A DNA stretch of 64,000 bases from Actinomadura viridilutea (GTDB lineage: Bacteria; Actinomycetota; Actinomycetes; Streptosporangiales; Streptosporangiaceae): assembly GCA_003001795.1 (NCBI GenBank), contig PVNI01000003.1:310001-374000 (forward strand), written 5' to 3'. Both the position numbers and the translations under genes were made by a program. Each line of letters opens with the position of its first letter. The stretch's first letter is position 1. The notes below the pieces were generated by a model, which did no database searches, had not been told where the DNA came from, and saw only the letters and a program-made list of their open reading frames with translations. Shown in pieces: positions 19,866-29,600 of the stretch.

Positions 19866-21136
19866 GCGGCACCGCGCCCGCGAGCGCCGATGCCGGCGCT
19901 CCGGTGAGGAAGACGGACCCGGCGGCGCCCGGGACCGGCAACGGCAGGTCGCTGTCCCGGCTGACGATCAACGTGCGGCAGAGCGGCATCTACATCGCCT
20001 TCGCGCTGATCGTCGCGCTCTTCACGGTGCTGACCGGCGGGGACCTGCTGCAGCCGCAGAACATCTCCAACATCATCGTGCAGAACTCCTACATCCTGAT
20101 CCTGGCGATCGGGATGATTCTGATCATCATCTCCGGGCACATCGACCTGTCGGTCGGGTCGGTGGTCGGCGTCACCGGCGCCGTCGCGGCCGTGTTGATG
20201 GTCAACCACGGGGTGGCGTGGCCGCTGGCGCTGCTTTTGACGCTGGCGGCGGGCGCCGCGATCGGCGCCTGGCAGGGCTACTGGATCGCCTACTTCGGCA
20301 TCCCGTCGTTCATCGTCACGCTGGCCGGGATGCTGCTGTTCCGCGCGCTGACCCTGACCGTGTTGGGCAACCAGGGCATCGGCCCGTTCCCCGAGGAGGT
20401 CCGCACGCTCTCCAACGGGTTCACCGAGGGCTACCTGGGCAACATCGGGCTCGGCGTGCTGGGCGGCGCCGACCTGTTCAGCCTGCTGGTGGGGATCGCC
20501 GCGGTCGCCGGGCTGGCGGCGGCGCAGTGGCGCACCCGCGCGGCGCGCCTCGGCTACCGGCAGACGGTCGACCCGTTCCCGGTGTTCGTCCTGAAGATCG
20601 CCGCCGCCGGCGTGCTGATCATGGCGGTGACGGTGCAGCTGGCCCGCTTCCACAACCTGCCGTGGGTGCTGGTGCTGCTGGCCGCGCTGGTGCTCGGCTA
20701 CACGGTGCTGACCAACCGGACGGTGTTCGGCCGCCGCATCTACGCGGTCGGCGGCAACCTGCAGGCGGCGCAGCTGTCCGGCGTCAAGGTCAAGTCGATC
20801 GTGTTCTGGCTGTTCGTGAACATGGGCGTGCTGTCGGCGCTGGCCGGGGTGATCTTCGCCGGGCGGCTCAACCAGGCGGGCCCGACCGCGGGCACCACGT
20901 TCGAGCTGGACGCGATCGCCGCGGCGTTCATCGGCGGCGCGGCCGTGCAGGGCGGCGTCGGCAAGGTGGTCGGCGCGATCACCGGCGGCCTGATCATGGG
21001 TGTGATCAACAACGGGATGTCGCTCATGGGCGCGCCGAGCGAGCGGGTGATGCTGGTCAAGGGCCTGGTGCTGCTGGCCGCCGTCGCGTTCGACGTCTGG
21101 ACCAAGCGCCGCGCCGGCAGCCCGCTCCTGCGCTAG
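19862..21136 (+). CDS. gguB: sugar ABC transporter permease (GguB/XylH type)
   Basis: 424 residues, integral membrane. About ten to twelve hydrophobic segments; conserved blocks [40 protein letters not shown] (the permease signature of CUT2 systems) and the cytoplasmic loop [20 protein letters not shown] contacting the ATPase. Late [21 protein letters not shown] is also diagnostic. The N-terminal 30 residues are hydrophilic. Completes the importer encoded by the two preceding genes. Confidence 0.93.
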   Translation: MSGTAPASADAGAPVRKTDPAAPGTGNGRSLSRLTINVRQSGIYIAFALIVALFTVLTGGDLLQPQNISNIIVQNSYILILAIGMILIIISGHIDLSVGSVVGVTGAVAAVLMVNHGVAWPLALLLTLAAGAAIGAWQGYWIAYFGIPSFIVTLAGMLLFRALTLTVLGNQGIGPFPEEVRTLSNGFTEGYLGNIGLGVLGGADLFSLLVGIAAVAGLAAAQWRTRAARLGYRQTVDPFPVFVLKIAAAGVLIMAVTVQLARFHNLPWVLVLLAALVLGYTVLTNRTVFGRRIYAVGGNLQAAQLSGVKVKSIVFWLFVNMGVLSALAGVIFAGRLNQAGPTAGTTFELDAIAAAFIGGAAVQGGVGKVVGAITGGLIMGVINNGMSLMGAPSERVMLVKGLVLLAAVAFDVWTKRRAGSPLLR

Positions 21137-21227
21137 CCGCGCACGGGGCGCCGAGGCGGGCCGCGCGCCCGCCGCCGACGCGGACGCAACGTCCTCGGGG
21201 GTCAACGGATCACCTGAGAGGAGAGTC

Positions 21228-22418
21228 ATGAGGTTCCTCCCACCCCTCACCGGGGCCTCGCTGCTGGTCGCCGCCGCCGTCGTGGCGGCGGCGGGCGCGG
21301 CGTCGGCCGCCCCGGTCGGCACCGGGGCCGCCGCCCCGCCGCGCAAGGCCCCGCAGATCACCAAGGAGCCCTTCGGGAGACTGCCGGACGGCACGGCGGT
21401 CGAGCGGTACACGCTGTCCAACGGCCGCGGCATGACGGTCCGCGTGCTCACCTACGGCGGGATCGTCCAGTCGCTTGAGGTGCCGGACCGGCGCGGCCGC
21501 CCCGGCAACGTGGCGCTCGGCTTCCCCACCCTGGAGGGCTACCTGTCCGCCGTCTACCAGGACGAGAACCCCTACTTCGGCGCCCTGATCGGCCGGTACG
21601 GCAACCGCATCGGCAACGCCCGCTTCACCCTCGACGGCACGACCTACCGTCTCAGCGCCAACGACGGGGACAACAGCCTGCACGGCGGCGACCACGGCTT
21701 CGACGAGAAGGTGTGGAAGGCCGAGCCCGTCCGCAGCGGCCACGACGTGTCGCTGCGGCTGTCCTACACCAGCCCGGACGGCGAGGAAGGCTACCCGGGC
21801 ACCCTGAAGACGACCGTCACCTACACGGTCACGCCGAAGAACGAGCTGCGCATCCGCTACAAGGCCACGACCGACAAGCCCACCGTCGTCAACCTGACCA
21901 ACCACACCTACTTCAACCTGGCGGGCGAGGGCTCCGGCAGCGTCTTCGACCACCGCCTCCAGCTCAACGCCCGCCGGTACACGCCGGTCGACTCGACGCT
22001 GATCCCCACCGGACAACTGGCGCCGGTGCGCGGCACCCCGTTCGACTTCACCCGGCCGCACGCGATCGGGGAACGCATCCGCGACGGCCACCCGCAGCTG
22101 GTGATCGGCCGCGGCTACGACCACAACTTCGTCCTGGACGGCACCGGCCTGCGGCACGCCGCCCGGGTGACCGAGCCGACGTCCGGCCGGGTCATGGACG
22201 TGCACACCACCGAGCCGGGCGTCCAGTTCTACTCCGGCAACTTCCTCACCGGCCGCCTGGTCGGCACGAGCGGCCGCGCCTACCGGCAGGGCGACGGGTT
22301 CTGCCTGGAGACGCAGCACTTCCCCGACTCGCCCAACAAGCCGCAGTTCCCGTCCACGGTGCTGCGGCCCGGCCAGACCTACGACACCACCACCGTCTAC
22401 TCCTTCTCCGCCCGATGA
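21228..22418 (+). CDS. galM: exported aldose 1-epimerase (mutarotase)
   Basis: 396 residues. A hydrophobic N terminus (about 1-30, ending ASAAP) indicates export. The GalM beta-sandwich follows: [68 protein letters not shown] (catalytic His) and [15 protein letters not shown]. Interconverts alpha and beta anomers of galactose-like aldoses; an extracellular form would feed the ABC importer with the right anomer. ATGA overlap with the lactonase gene. Confidence 0.92.
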   Translation: MRFLPPLTGASLLVAAAVVAAAGAASAAPVGTGAAAPPRKAPQITKEPFGRLPDGTAVERYTLSNGRGMTVRVLTYGGIVQSLEVPDRRGRPGNVALGFPTLEGYLSAVYQDENPYFGALIGRYGNRIGNARFTLDGTTYRLSANDGDNSLHGGDHGFDEKVWKAEPVRSGHDVSLRLSYTSPDGEEGYPGTLKTTVTYTVTPKNELRIRYKATTDKPTVVNLTNHTYFNLAGEGSGSVFDHRLQLNARRYTPVDSTLIPTGQLAPVRGTPFDFTRPHAIGERIRDGHPQLVIGRGYDHNFVLDGTGLRHAARVTEPTSGRVMDVHTTEPGVQFYSGNFLTGRLVGTSGRAYRQGDGFCLETQHFPDSPNKPQFPSTVLRPGQTYDTTTVYSFSAR

Positions 22419-23236
22419 CCGACGTCGAGATCGCCCTCGCCCGGCGCGCCGTGCTGGGCGAGGGCCCCACCTGGGACGCAGCGACCGGCCGCCTGCTGTG
22501 GGTGGACATCCTCGCCTGCGAGGTGCACTCCTACGACCCGTCCACCGGCGCCGACACCGTGCGGACCACCCCGCAGCACGTCGGCGCCGCCAAACCCCGC
22601 GCCTCGGGCGGCCTGGTCGTCAACCTGCGCGACGGCGTCGGCCTGTACGACCCGGACGGCTCGTTCCGCTGGCTGGCCGAATGGCCCGAGGAGGGCCGCC
22701 GGGGCAACGACGCCGCCGTCTCCCCCGCCGGCGAGCTGTGGGCGGGGACGATGCGCTACGACGAGGCCCCCGGCGGCGGACGGCTGCGCCGCGTCACGCC
22801 CGACGGCAAGGTCACGACCGTGCTGAACGACGTGACCGTCAGCAACGGCATCGCCTGGAGCCCCGACGGACGGCTGATGTACTACGTGGACACGCCCACG
22901 CGCCGCATCGACGTGTTCGAGAACGACGACCGGCGCGTGTTCGCCCACGTCCCCGGCCTGCCCGACGGCCTGACCGTGGACGCCGACGGCTGCGTCTGGG
23001 TGGCGCTGTGGGGCGGCGGACGCGTGCTCCGCTACACCCCCGCCGGCGTCCTGGACCGCGCCGTCGAGATCCCCGCCCGCCAGACCACGGCGTGCGCCTT
23101 CGGCGGCCCCGGTCTGCGCGACCTGTACATCACCACCGCCACCACCGGCGCCCCCGCCGACGACGCCCACGCCGGGTCCCTGTTCGTCCTCCCCGACGCC
23201 GGACAGGGCCTCCCCACCCGCCCCTTCCCCGCCTGA
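22415..23236 (+). CDS. SMP-30/gluconolactonase-family lactonase
   Basis: 273 residues, six-bladed propeller without signal peptide. Metal-site residues are visible: the N-terminal Glu in [11 protein letters not shown], Asn in [10 protein letters not shown], and Asp in [14 protein letters not shown]. These proteins hydrolyse sugar-1,4- or 1,5-lactones to the acids that sugar-acid dehydratases use, which fits the dehydratase at the front of this operon. Last gene of the locus; translationally coupled to the mutarotase. Confidence 0.87.
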   Translation: MTDVEIALARRAVLGEGPTWDAATGRLLWVDILACEVHSYDPSTGADTVRTTPQHVGAAKPRASGGLVVNLRDGVGLYDPDGSFRWLAEWPEEGRRGNDAAVSPAGELWAGTMRYDEAPGGGRLRRVTPDGKVTTVLNDVTVSNGIAWSPDGRLMYYVDTPTRRIDVFENDDRRVFAHVPGLPDGLTVDADGCVWVALWGGGRVLRYTPAGVLDRAVEIPARQTTACAFGGPGLRDLYITTATTGAPADDAHAGSLFVLPDAGQGLPTRPFPA

Positions 23237-23252
23237 TCGCCGTCGCGTGCCG

Positions 23253-23281
23253 GCGTTGGGTCGGGCGTCCGGCCCCGACGC
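23253..23281. terminator. weak hairpin between convergent genes
   Basis: GCGTTGGG (23253-23260) can pair with CCCGACGC (23274-23281) with one G-T pair. It lies 16 bp after the lactonase stop and 10 bp before the stop of the convergent toxin-like gene. No T-tract. Confidence 0.35.
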
Positions 23282-23290
23282 GGGTCTGCC

Positions 23291-23575
23291 TCAAGGGAGC
23301 CAGGCGATGGTGGTGACGCGGAACTCGCGGATGTCGGCCTGGACGACGTACTCGTAGATCACGGGATGGCCGGGGACGGTCGAGGTGTAGGCGACGCCGT
23401 CGTCCACGGGATGGCCCGGCGGCGGCCCTCCTTCGTCGATGGCGGCGCCGCCGCGCCGCGCGAGCTCCTTCAGATGCTCGATGACGGCGTCGTGCAGCGG
23501 GGTCGGCATCGCCTCGATCTCCCCCGCGGCGTGCTCGGTGCAGAAGACGGTCCAGCCGCGCCGGGGCGCGGTCAC
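23291..23575 (-). CDS. RelE/ParE-like toxin candidate
   Basis: 94 residues. The C-terminal half has the strand pattern of RelE/ParE toxins (VAYTSTVPGHPVIYEYVVQADIREFRVTTIAWL), preceded by a helix pair (LHDAVIEHLKELARRGG). Overlaps the upstream gene by 4 nt, as second gene of a two-gene unit. Typical RelE catalytic Arg/Lys residues cannot be fixed without alignment. Could also be an unrelated small actinobacterial protein. Confidence 0.5.
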   Translation of the reverse strand: MTAPRRGWTVFCTEHAAGEIEAMPTPLHDAVIEHLKELARRGGAAIDEGGPPPGHPVDDGVAYTSTVPGHPVIYEYVVQADIREFRVTTIAWLP

Positions 23576-23853
23576 CGCTCAGAAGCGCCGCGTGGTTTCG
23601 GCAACGGGACGAGGTTGCGCCCCGCCACCCCGTCGGCGTGGCGGCGCCGCCGTCCGGGCACCTGGTCGAGGACGGCGTCCATCCACCAGCGCTCCAGCAC
23701 GCCGTCCAGCTCGGGCCCCTGCTCGGCGGTCTGCACCTCGCCGTAGAACCTCGCGCGCTTCTCCGCGGTCAGCGCCTGGCCGATGGCCTCGATCGTCCGT
23801 GGGATCGGCCGCACCCGCCCAGGCTGTCCCGGCCCGTCAGGCCGTGCGCTCAT
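23572..23853 (-). CDS. antitoxin-like partner of the RelE-like gene
   Basis: 93 residues, hydrophilic. A central helical segment (TIEAIGQALTAEKRARFYGEV and GPELDGVLERWWMDAVLD) is flanked by Pro/Arg-rich ends, including a basic RRRRHADG run near the C terminus. Similar small proteins precede RelE-like genes in actinobacteria. No DNA-binding motif is certain. First gene of the unit; coupled to the next by an ATGA overlap. Confidence 0.45.
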   Translation of the reverse strand: MSARPDGPGQPGRVRPIPRTIEAIGQALTAEKRARFYGEVQTAEQGPELDGVLERWWMDAVLDQVPGRRRRHADGVAGRNLVPLPKPRGASER

Positions 23854-24090
23854 GCCACTCCCGTCTCGTCGCGCCGCGTCTTTCCGCGACGCTACAGCAG
23901 CCCGCTGACATCATCTCCAGAGCCGTATCAGCTGCTCGTCCACACGCTCAACGCAACGCGCGGGTCACCCCTGGTCAGCGGCCGCAGATGCGGGTGCGGG
24001 CGGTCGGAGGCCCATCGGACGCCGTCGTCCAGCGGGCCGAACGCGCACCTGAAGCCGCGCGACTGGATGAAGCGCGCCCTTCAGGCGCCC

Positions 24091-24131
24091 TCTCCACCCG
24101 CATGCCAGGAATCTCGGCATGCGGGTGGAGA
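24091..24131. terminator. 16-bp perfect hairpin after the cyclase-like gene
   Basis: TCTCCACCCGCATGCC (24091-24106) pairs perfectly with 24116-24131 around a 9-nt loop, 22 bp beyond the stop of the reverse-strand cyclase-like gene. No T-tract. Confidence 0.75.
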
Positions 24132-24153
24132 CGACGGGATCTGCTCACGGCGC

Positions 24154-24816
24154 TCAAGGAGGGTCGGGGACGGCGCGCAGCTGGGGACTGATCTCACCCA
24201 TGGGGTCGATGGAGGTTCCGAGCACCGTCAGCCACGCGGTGAACTCGTCCTCCTTCACACGCGCGACGAACTGGCGGTACTCCATGTTGGCGGGCATCGG
24301 GTTGTCGCGGATCACCTCGTCGTAGAGCCGCTCGGAGGCCGCGAACACCAGGTCCGCCCCGCCGGCGGCCAGGGCGTCCCGAAGGGGCTGGGCCTCGCTG
24401 AGCCGAGCGGCATGGATCACGGCGCGGCCGCTGACCCCCTGCTCGTCCAGGTACACCGGGCCGACGTGCAGGACGGCGCGCAGCTGGATGCGCGCGGCGG
24501 GGCTGGCGCACTTGTTGTACCGCCGGATCTCCGCGTGCAGCGCGATCGGCAGGCTCTCGGCGAGAGCGCGGGCGGAGACGGTGGGCGGCAGGACGGCGAG
24601 CACGCCGTCGCCGTAGTCCTGGCGGTAGTAGACGGTGCGGGTCGCCTCGACGCGGTCGAGAGCGCCGAAGACGATGTCGTAGAGTCCGCGCCGCACGGCG
24701 AACTGGACGTCGGTATCGCGGTCGGGGCGGCTGAAGCCCGCGACGTCGAAGACCACGATGGGGCTGTATGCGCCGGACACGACGGCCGACCGTGCCAGGC
24801 CGAGCGGGTGAGTCAT
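24154..24816 (-). CDS. degenerate class III nucleotidyl-cyclase-domain protein
   Basis: 220 residues. Begins with a cyclase-like first strand (SPIVVFDVAGFSRPDRD, one metal-type Asp), then the YYRQDYGDGVLAVLPP hairpin that corresponds to the GDG-type loop of class III cyclases, RIQLRAVLHVGPVYLDEQGVSG, and AAGGADLVFAASERLYDEVI with the late FVARVKEDEFTAWLTVLG strand. Substrate-specifying residues of true adenylyl cyclases are not evident, so this is likely the non-catalytic actinobacterial variant often seen beside signalling or conflict-type genes. AGGAGGT stands about 8 nt before ATG 24816. No partner gene is adjacent. Confidence 0.7.
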   Translation of the reverse strand: MTHPLGLARSAVVSGAYSPIVVFDVAGFSRPDRDTDVQFAVRRGLYDIVFGALDRVEATRTVYYRQDYGDGVLAVLPPTVSARALAESLPIALHAEIRRYNKCASPAARIQLRAVLHVGPVYLDEQGVSGRAVIHAARLSEAQPLRDALAAGGADLVFAASERLYDEVIRDNPMPANMEYRQFVARVKEDEFTAWLTVLGTSIDPMGEISPQLRAVPDPP

Positions 24817-25585
24817 GGAGTCCACCTCCTGCCTGCGAGTCGCCCTCTGGCGCGGGGCCGCCGTCAGGGTTCCTCGCGGCGTCGCCGTGCTCGCGGGACG
24901 CCGGCGGCGCCGTGCGGGGCTGCGACCCTGCCTCAGCGGGCGTTCAGAGACGGGGCTGCGCGACACCGAGTCGCGCCATCGCCGGGTGCGCCCACGGATG
25001 GCGGGTCGCCACCCGGCTTTTCGGTCACAGGTGATAAGGGGGTCGCCCGTTCACTGATACCGGTCCTGAACGTGACGTTAGTCGGCCGCGACCGCAAGGT
25101 GTGAGAGCAATCCCCTTACAGATTCGGACACGCTTCCCCGAATACGGACGCCGTTATCCGCTGATAACGGTGTTCCGGCATCCGCGTGCCGCGGCGCCGG
25201 ACGTGAACTCCCGCGGTTCTACGTAATTGTGCACATTCGTCGTGACGAATGCTTTGCCCCCGTCGCCGTCCCTGCACTTCCCGTTATCCTCCCTGGCAGG
25301 TGAACATCCCCGGGCTCTCCCAATGTCGGGAACCGGGAGAGGGCGGGGGGCGAATCAGCGGCGCCTCACCACAGGACGGCCCTCCGAAAGCATTTTTTGA
25401 CAGCCGATACCGTCCGCCCTATCGCGCGTGTTCCGGTCAGAAAGGTCGTCACGCTTGGGGCCTCACGGCCTCTGTGTTGCCGACTCACCAGTGACAAGTG
25501 GCGCACCGACGAGCCATTTCGATCTGACCCTGATCGTGTCCGGAAGAGAGCTGGAAGATCGGGCGCGCGTGGATGGGGCGAACGG
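24817..25585. other. 769-bp intergenic stretch with hairpins
   Basis: No convincing gene. CCGTTATC (25151-25158) pairs with GATAACGG (25163-25170), and the pairing can be extended to about 25145-25177. A second stem, CTCTCCC/GGGAGAG, lies at about 25314-25340. These could be operators or terminators of unknown genes. Confidence 0.35.
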
Positions 25586-26161
25586 ATGCCATGTGGGGTG
25601 CGTCCGAACCATGTGCAGAAGGCGAGCGATGCGAACGACGCGCTGAGACTTGTGGTCGACTTCGCCCGGACGGGGCGGCTGGGGCCGCTGTATTGCGGGA
25701 TGTCACTCGAACAGGTCGAGGATCTCTTGGGGCCTCCCGACGACGTGCAAGGCCGACGACGGCCGCACCGCCGGCGTCCGCGCTACTACCTGTGGGGAAC
25801 CGATCTCCAACTGCTGATCTGCGACGACACTGTGGTCCGAATCAGCGTGCCCTGCTGGGGAAGCGACCGGCACCCGGTCGGTCTGCCCGCGCCGATCGGC
25901 GGCTGGAGGCGTCCGCCGACGTCGCGGCTCCCGATGGACGATGTGATCGCCGCTTTGGACGCCGCCGGCTGCTCCTGGCGGGAGGCCCCTGAGATGGTCG
26001 TCGACCGTGACGGCCCCGGCCGGGCGATCCGAACCCTTGAGACCGGAGTGGTCCTCGTCTTCGGTCCGGACGTCGACGGAGACGAGCCCGGCGCCTGGCT
26101 GCACGCGGTGATGAAGGACTTCCCGGACGCCGCCCCCGGCAGCCCCTCGGAGGGGTGCTGA
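25586..26161 (+). CDS. conserved hypothetical protein
   Basis: 191 residues, soluble. An early MSLEQVEDLLGPPDDV motif, of the kind G-M-s-x-x-x-V-x-x-L-L-G-x-P-x-D, is common in small actinobacterial proteins with an alternating strand layout. Later strands: RYYLWGTDLQLLICDDTVVRISVPCWG and TGVVLVFGPDVDGDEPGAWLHAVMKDF. I do not recognise a function; immunity-type and SMI1-like proteins can look like this. ATG 25586 is the only good start in frame; the ribosome site is poor. Confidence 0.55.
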   Translation: MPCGVRPNHVQKASDANDALRLVVDFARTGRLGPLYCGMSLEQVEDLLGPPDDVQGRRRPHRRRPRYYLWGTDLQLLICDDTVVRISVPCWGSDRHPVGLPAPIGGWRRPPTSRLPMDDVIAALDAAGCSWREAPEMVVDRDGPGRAIRTLETGVVLVFGPDVDGDEPGAWLHAVMKDFPDAAPGSPSEGC

Positions 26162-26593
26162 ACGTCCGTTTCCCCAGAAGGTCACTGAACTACCGGGTCC
26201 ACAGCACCATCGGGCGCCCGACGCTGCGGCACCGAGGAGCATGCTCCAAGGCCATGCGGCAGGCGGAGTCGGGCATGACCGCGTCGGTGTCATACAGGCC
26301 CGGTCGCCGAAGTGTCGGGCCTGATCCTCGGCGGGCGCAATGCCGACTTCCTCGGCGCGCCCGATAGCAGGCTCTGTCGGGCGGCCGTCCTCGGCACCGC
26401 CGTCTTCGCCGCGGAGAGCGCCCGCCGCGTCATTCCCGGGGCACCAGGCTGTTCGAACGCCTCGGTCGGCGACAGCGCACCGTCCTGGTGCGCCGACTGG
26501 TCAGGGAGCGGCACGGTGATCGCTCCGACAGCGCCTAGGGCACGCGGGACCACCCTCGTCTCACTGCCGGGCACTCCTGACGCGCCACGGTGC
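26162..26593. other. intergenic, probable gene remains
   Basis: No intact gene. One short forward frame near 26450-26535 reads LFERLGRRQRTVLVRRLV, resembling the last helix of MarR-type regulators, but nothing recognisable precedes it. Probably decayed sequence. Confidence 0.3.
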
Positions 26594-26627
26594 GGACGGC
26601 CGGGCCTGCGGTGGGCGGGGCCCGGCC
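26594..26627. terminator. hairpin after the beta-galactosidase gene
   Basis: ACGGCCGGGCC (26594-26604) pairs perfectly with 26617-26627, loop 12 nt, 20 bp beyond the reverse-strand stop. Confidence 0.7.
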
Positions 26628-26647
26628 GTCGTTAGGTGGTCAGGTCG

Positions 26648-29600
26648 TCAGTTGAGAGTTCCGGTGCGTGCCTCCTTGGGGGTGAGGGGGCGCAGGAAGG
26701 TGGTGTAGGTGTAGTCGCGGTCCGGGCGCACCTGGTATTCGGGCCGGACGGGGTTGGGGGTGTCGCCCACACCGGTGACGGCATGGTCGACGTGCAGGGT
26801 GTTCCACCCCCGGTTGCGCTTGAGGGCGAACGGGTAGAGCGCCCGGTCCAAGTCGTCGTACGGGGTGACGCTGACCTCCAAGTCGCCGGCCACCAGCAGG
26901 CCCGCGCGGCCGTCCGACAGCATGGCCCAGCGCACGTCGTCGTGGTTGCCGTGGTCCTGGGGCCGGTAGTAGTCGACGTACTGCTCGTCCACCGTGGAGG
27001 ACCACACGCCCATGGGGGTGCCGTCCTTGCGGTCGTTGTAGTTCTCCACGGGCCCGCGCCCGTACCAGGCGAAGCGTTCGAACCGCTGAGGCGTCTTCAC
27101 CGTGTAACCGACGCGGGCCAGGTAGGGCAGGGTGCGGGCGTCGCCCTGCGGACTGACCCGGTGGGTGAGTTCGATCTGGCCGGAGCCGTCCACCTTGTAC
27201 GTGGTGGTCTGATCGAACCAGGCGTTGAAGCCGGGCGCCTGCACACGGCTGGCGATCTCCACCGTGGCGGTGGCGCCGGACGTGGCCGTGACGGACGTCG
27301 GCGTCGTGACCAGGCGGTCGAGGCCCGCGCGGCGCCAGTCTTCGCCTTCGGCCCTCCCCCACGTGTAGGTCTCGTTGCTGATCGGGGGACGCCACACGTC
27401 CAGCTCCGGCCCGGTCTCGACCAGCTCGACGCCCTTGTGCCTCATCGAGGTGAGCGTGCCCTTGGCCTTGTCGAAGACGTACCGGAAGTCCCGTCCGGTG
27501 ACGACGACCTCCTTGTCGTTCTCGACGGTCTTGACGGTGCCGGTGGCCGGTTTGCGGACGTTCGGCACCGTGGTGCCGCCCGCCGGGAACTGGCCGAATC
27601 CGACGACGTGTCCGGCCTTGGCGTACCACGTGCTCTTCTTGAGCACGGCCTCGACGGTGAGCCAGCGTTCGGCGTCGGACGGGTTGGACGGCGGGTCGGG
27701 GATCGCCGCCTGCGTCGAGCCGCCCGGCGCGAGCTTCAGCGGCAGTCGGCCGGAGCGCAGCACCCGGTCGCCCCCGGTGTAGCGCCACCGCAGCTCCAGG
27801 TCGGAGGTGTCGGCGAACGTCCGCTCGCTGGACACGGTGACGGTCTCGCCGGAGCGGGTGACGCGGATCGGCGACTGCACCCAGGCGAGCTGAGCGGTCT
27901 CCGGCTGGACGAAGCGCGCGGAGCCCACCAGCCCGTCCACGCCCGACAGGCTCTGCCCGTTCGACAGGAACGTGCCCTTGGTGTGGAACTCGTCGAAGTC
28001 CAGCGCGAGCGCCGCGTCCTTCTTGGGGTCGGCGCCGGACGCCAGCTCCTCGGCGGTGAGGGCGCGCGGGTAGATCCGGACCTGGTCGATGGCGCCCTTG
28101 GCGAACCGGCCGTGGTCGTTGTCCTGCATCGTCTCGGGGTTGCGGGCGATGTTCAGGTCCGCCGACGACCAGTCGATGTCGCCGCTGAACGGGACCTGGG
28201 CGGCCTCGCGCCCGTCCACGTACAGCCGGACGGCGGTGCCGTCGTAGGTGCCGGTGACGCGGTGCCAGCGGTCGTACCAGTCGGCGGGGACGGGCGCCCG
28301 CACGGTGCGCCACGTGCCGCTGTGCACGAAGAACTCGAGCGTGTTCTCGTCGCTCATCTTCAGCGCCCACTGGTGGTCGCCCTTGGCGATCATGGTGAAG
28401 TCGCCGGTCCACGGGCGCACCGGTTTGACCCAGGCGTCGAGGGTGACGGCCTTGCCGGTGATGTCGAGCCTGCGGTCGCGGTAGACCTCGACGAAGTCGT
28501 CGAGGCCGGAGAAGTACAGCGCCTTCCCCTTGTGGCCGTCGACGACCTTCGGGATGCCCTGCAGCCAGGCCTTGATCTTGTTACCGGACGAGTCGGGCGT
28601 GGTGATGAGCGGGTGGCGCATGTTGGCCTCCGCCCAGTCCCAGATGAAGCCGCCCTGCACCTGCGGGTACGTGCGGACGACCTCCCAGAACTCGCGGAAG
28701 TTGCCGAGGCTGTTGCCCATCGCGTGGGCGTACTCGCCCATGATGATCGGCTTGGCGGTGGTGTTCGCCTGCTGCTCCAGCCGCGCCGGGGTCGGGTAGC
28801 GCGGCCCCCACACGTGCGCGAACGGCGCGTCCCCGTCGGGCGAGTTCGACTGGTGGTACAGCGGGCGCGTCGGGTCGGTCGCGGCCGCGTACTCGGCCAT
28901 CTCGGTGTGCGCGGCGCCGAGCCCGGCCTCGTTGCCGGTGTCCCACAGGAACACGCTCGGGTGGTTCTTGTCGCGCGCGACCATCGCCTGGAACCGCTCC
29001 AGGAACGCCTTCTGCCATTCGGGGCGGTCGGCCATGCAGTCGTTGGGCGCGGGCCGGTCGCAGTTTTCCCAGTTGTGGGTCTCGATGTCGACCTCGTCGT
29101 CGATCCACAGTCCGCGCCGGTCGGCCAGCTCGTACAGGTACGGGTCGGACGGGTAGTGCGCGGTGCGGATCGCGTTGATGTTGAGCCGCTTCATCAGCGC
29201 GACGTCGGACTCCATCCGCTCGCGGGTCTGGTGGCGTCCGGTGTCGGGGTCGGTCTCGGGGCGGTTGACGCCCTTGATGAGGATCCGCTTGCCGTTGACG
29301 AGCAGCCGCCGGTCCTTGATCTCGATCTCGCGGAAGCCGATCGTCTCGCTGGTGGTGTGGACGACGCGGCCGTCCGGACCGGCCAGTTCCAGGACGAGCG
29401 TGTAGAGGTTCGGCGTCTCGTCCGACCACTTGGCCGGGTCGGCGACGTGCGCGCTGAGCTTCACGGTGGCGGTGTCACCGGTCACCGCGGTCGTGCCGGA
29501 GAAGGTCTGCACGCGGCGGCCCTCGGGGTCGACCAGGGTCGCCCTGACGGTGTGCTCGCCCCGCGGGCCCTGCTTGCTGGCCAGGGTCACCGTCGCGTTC

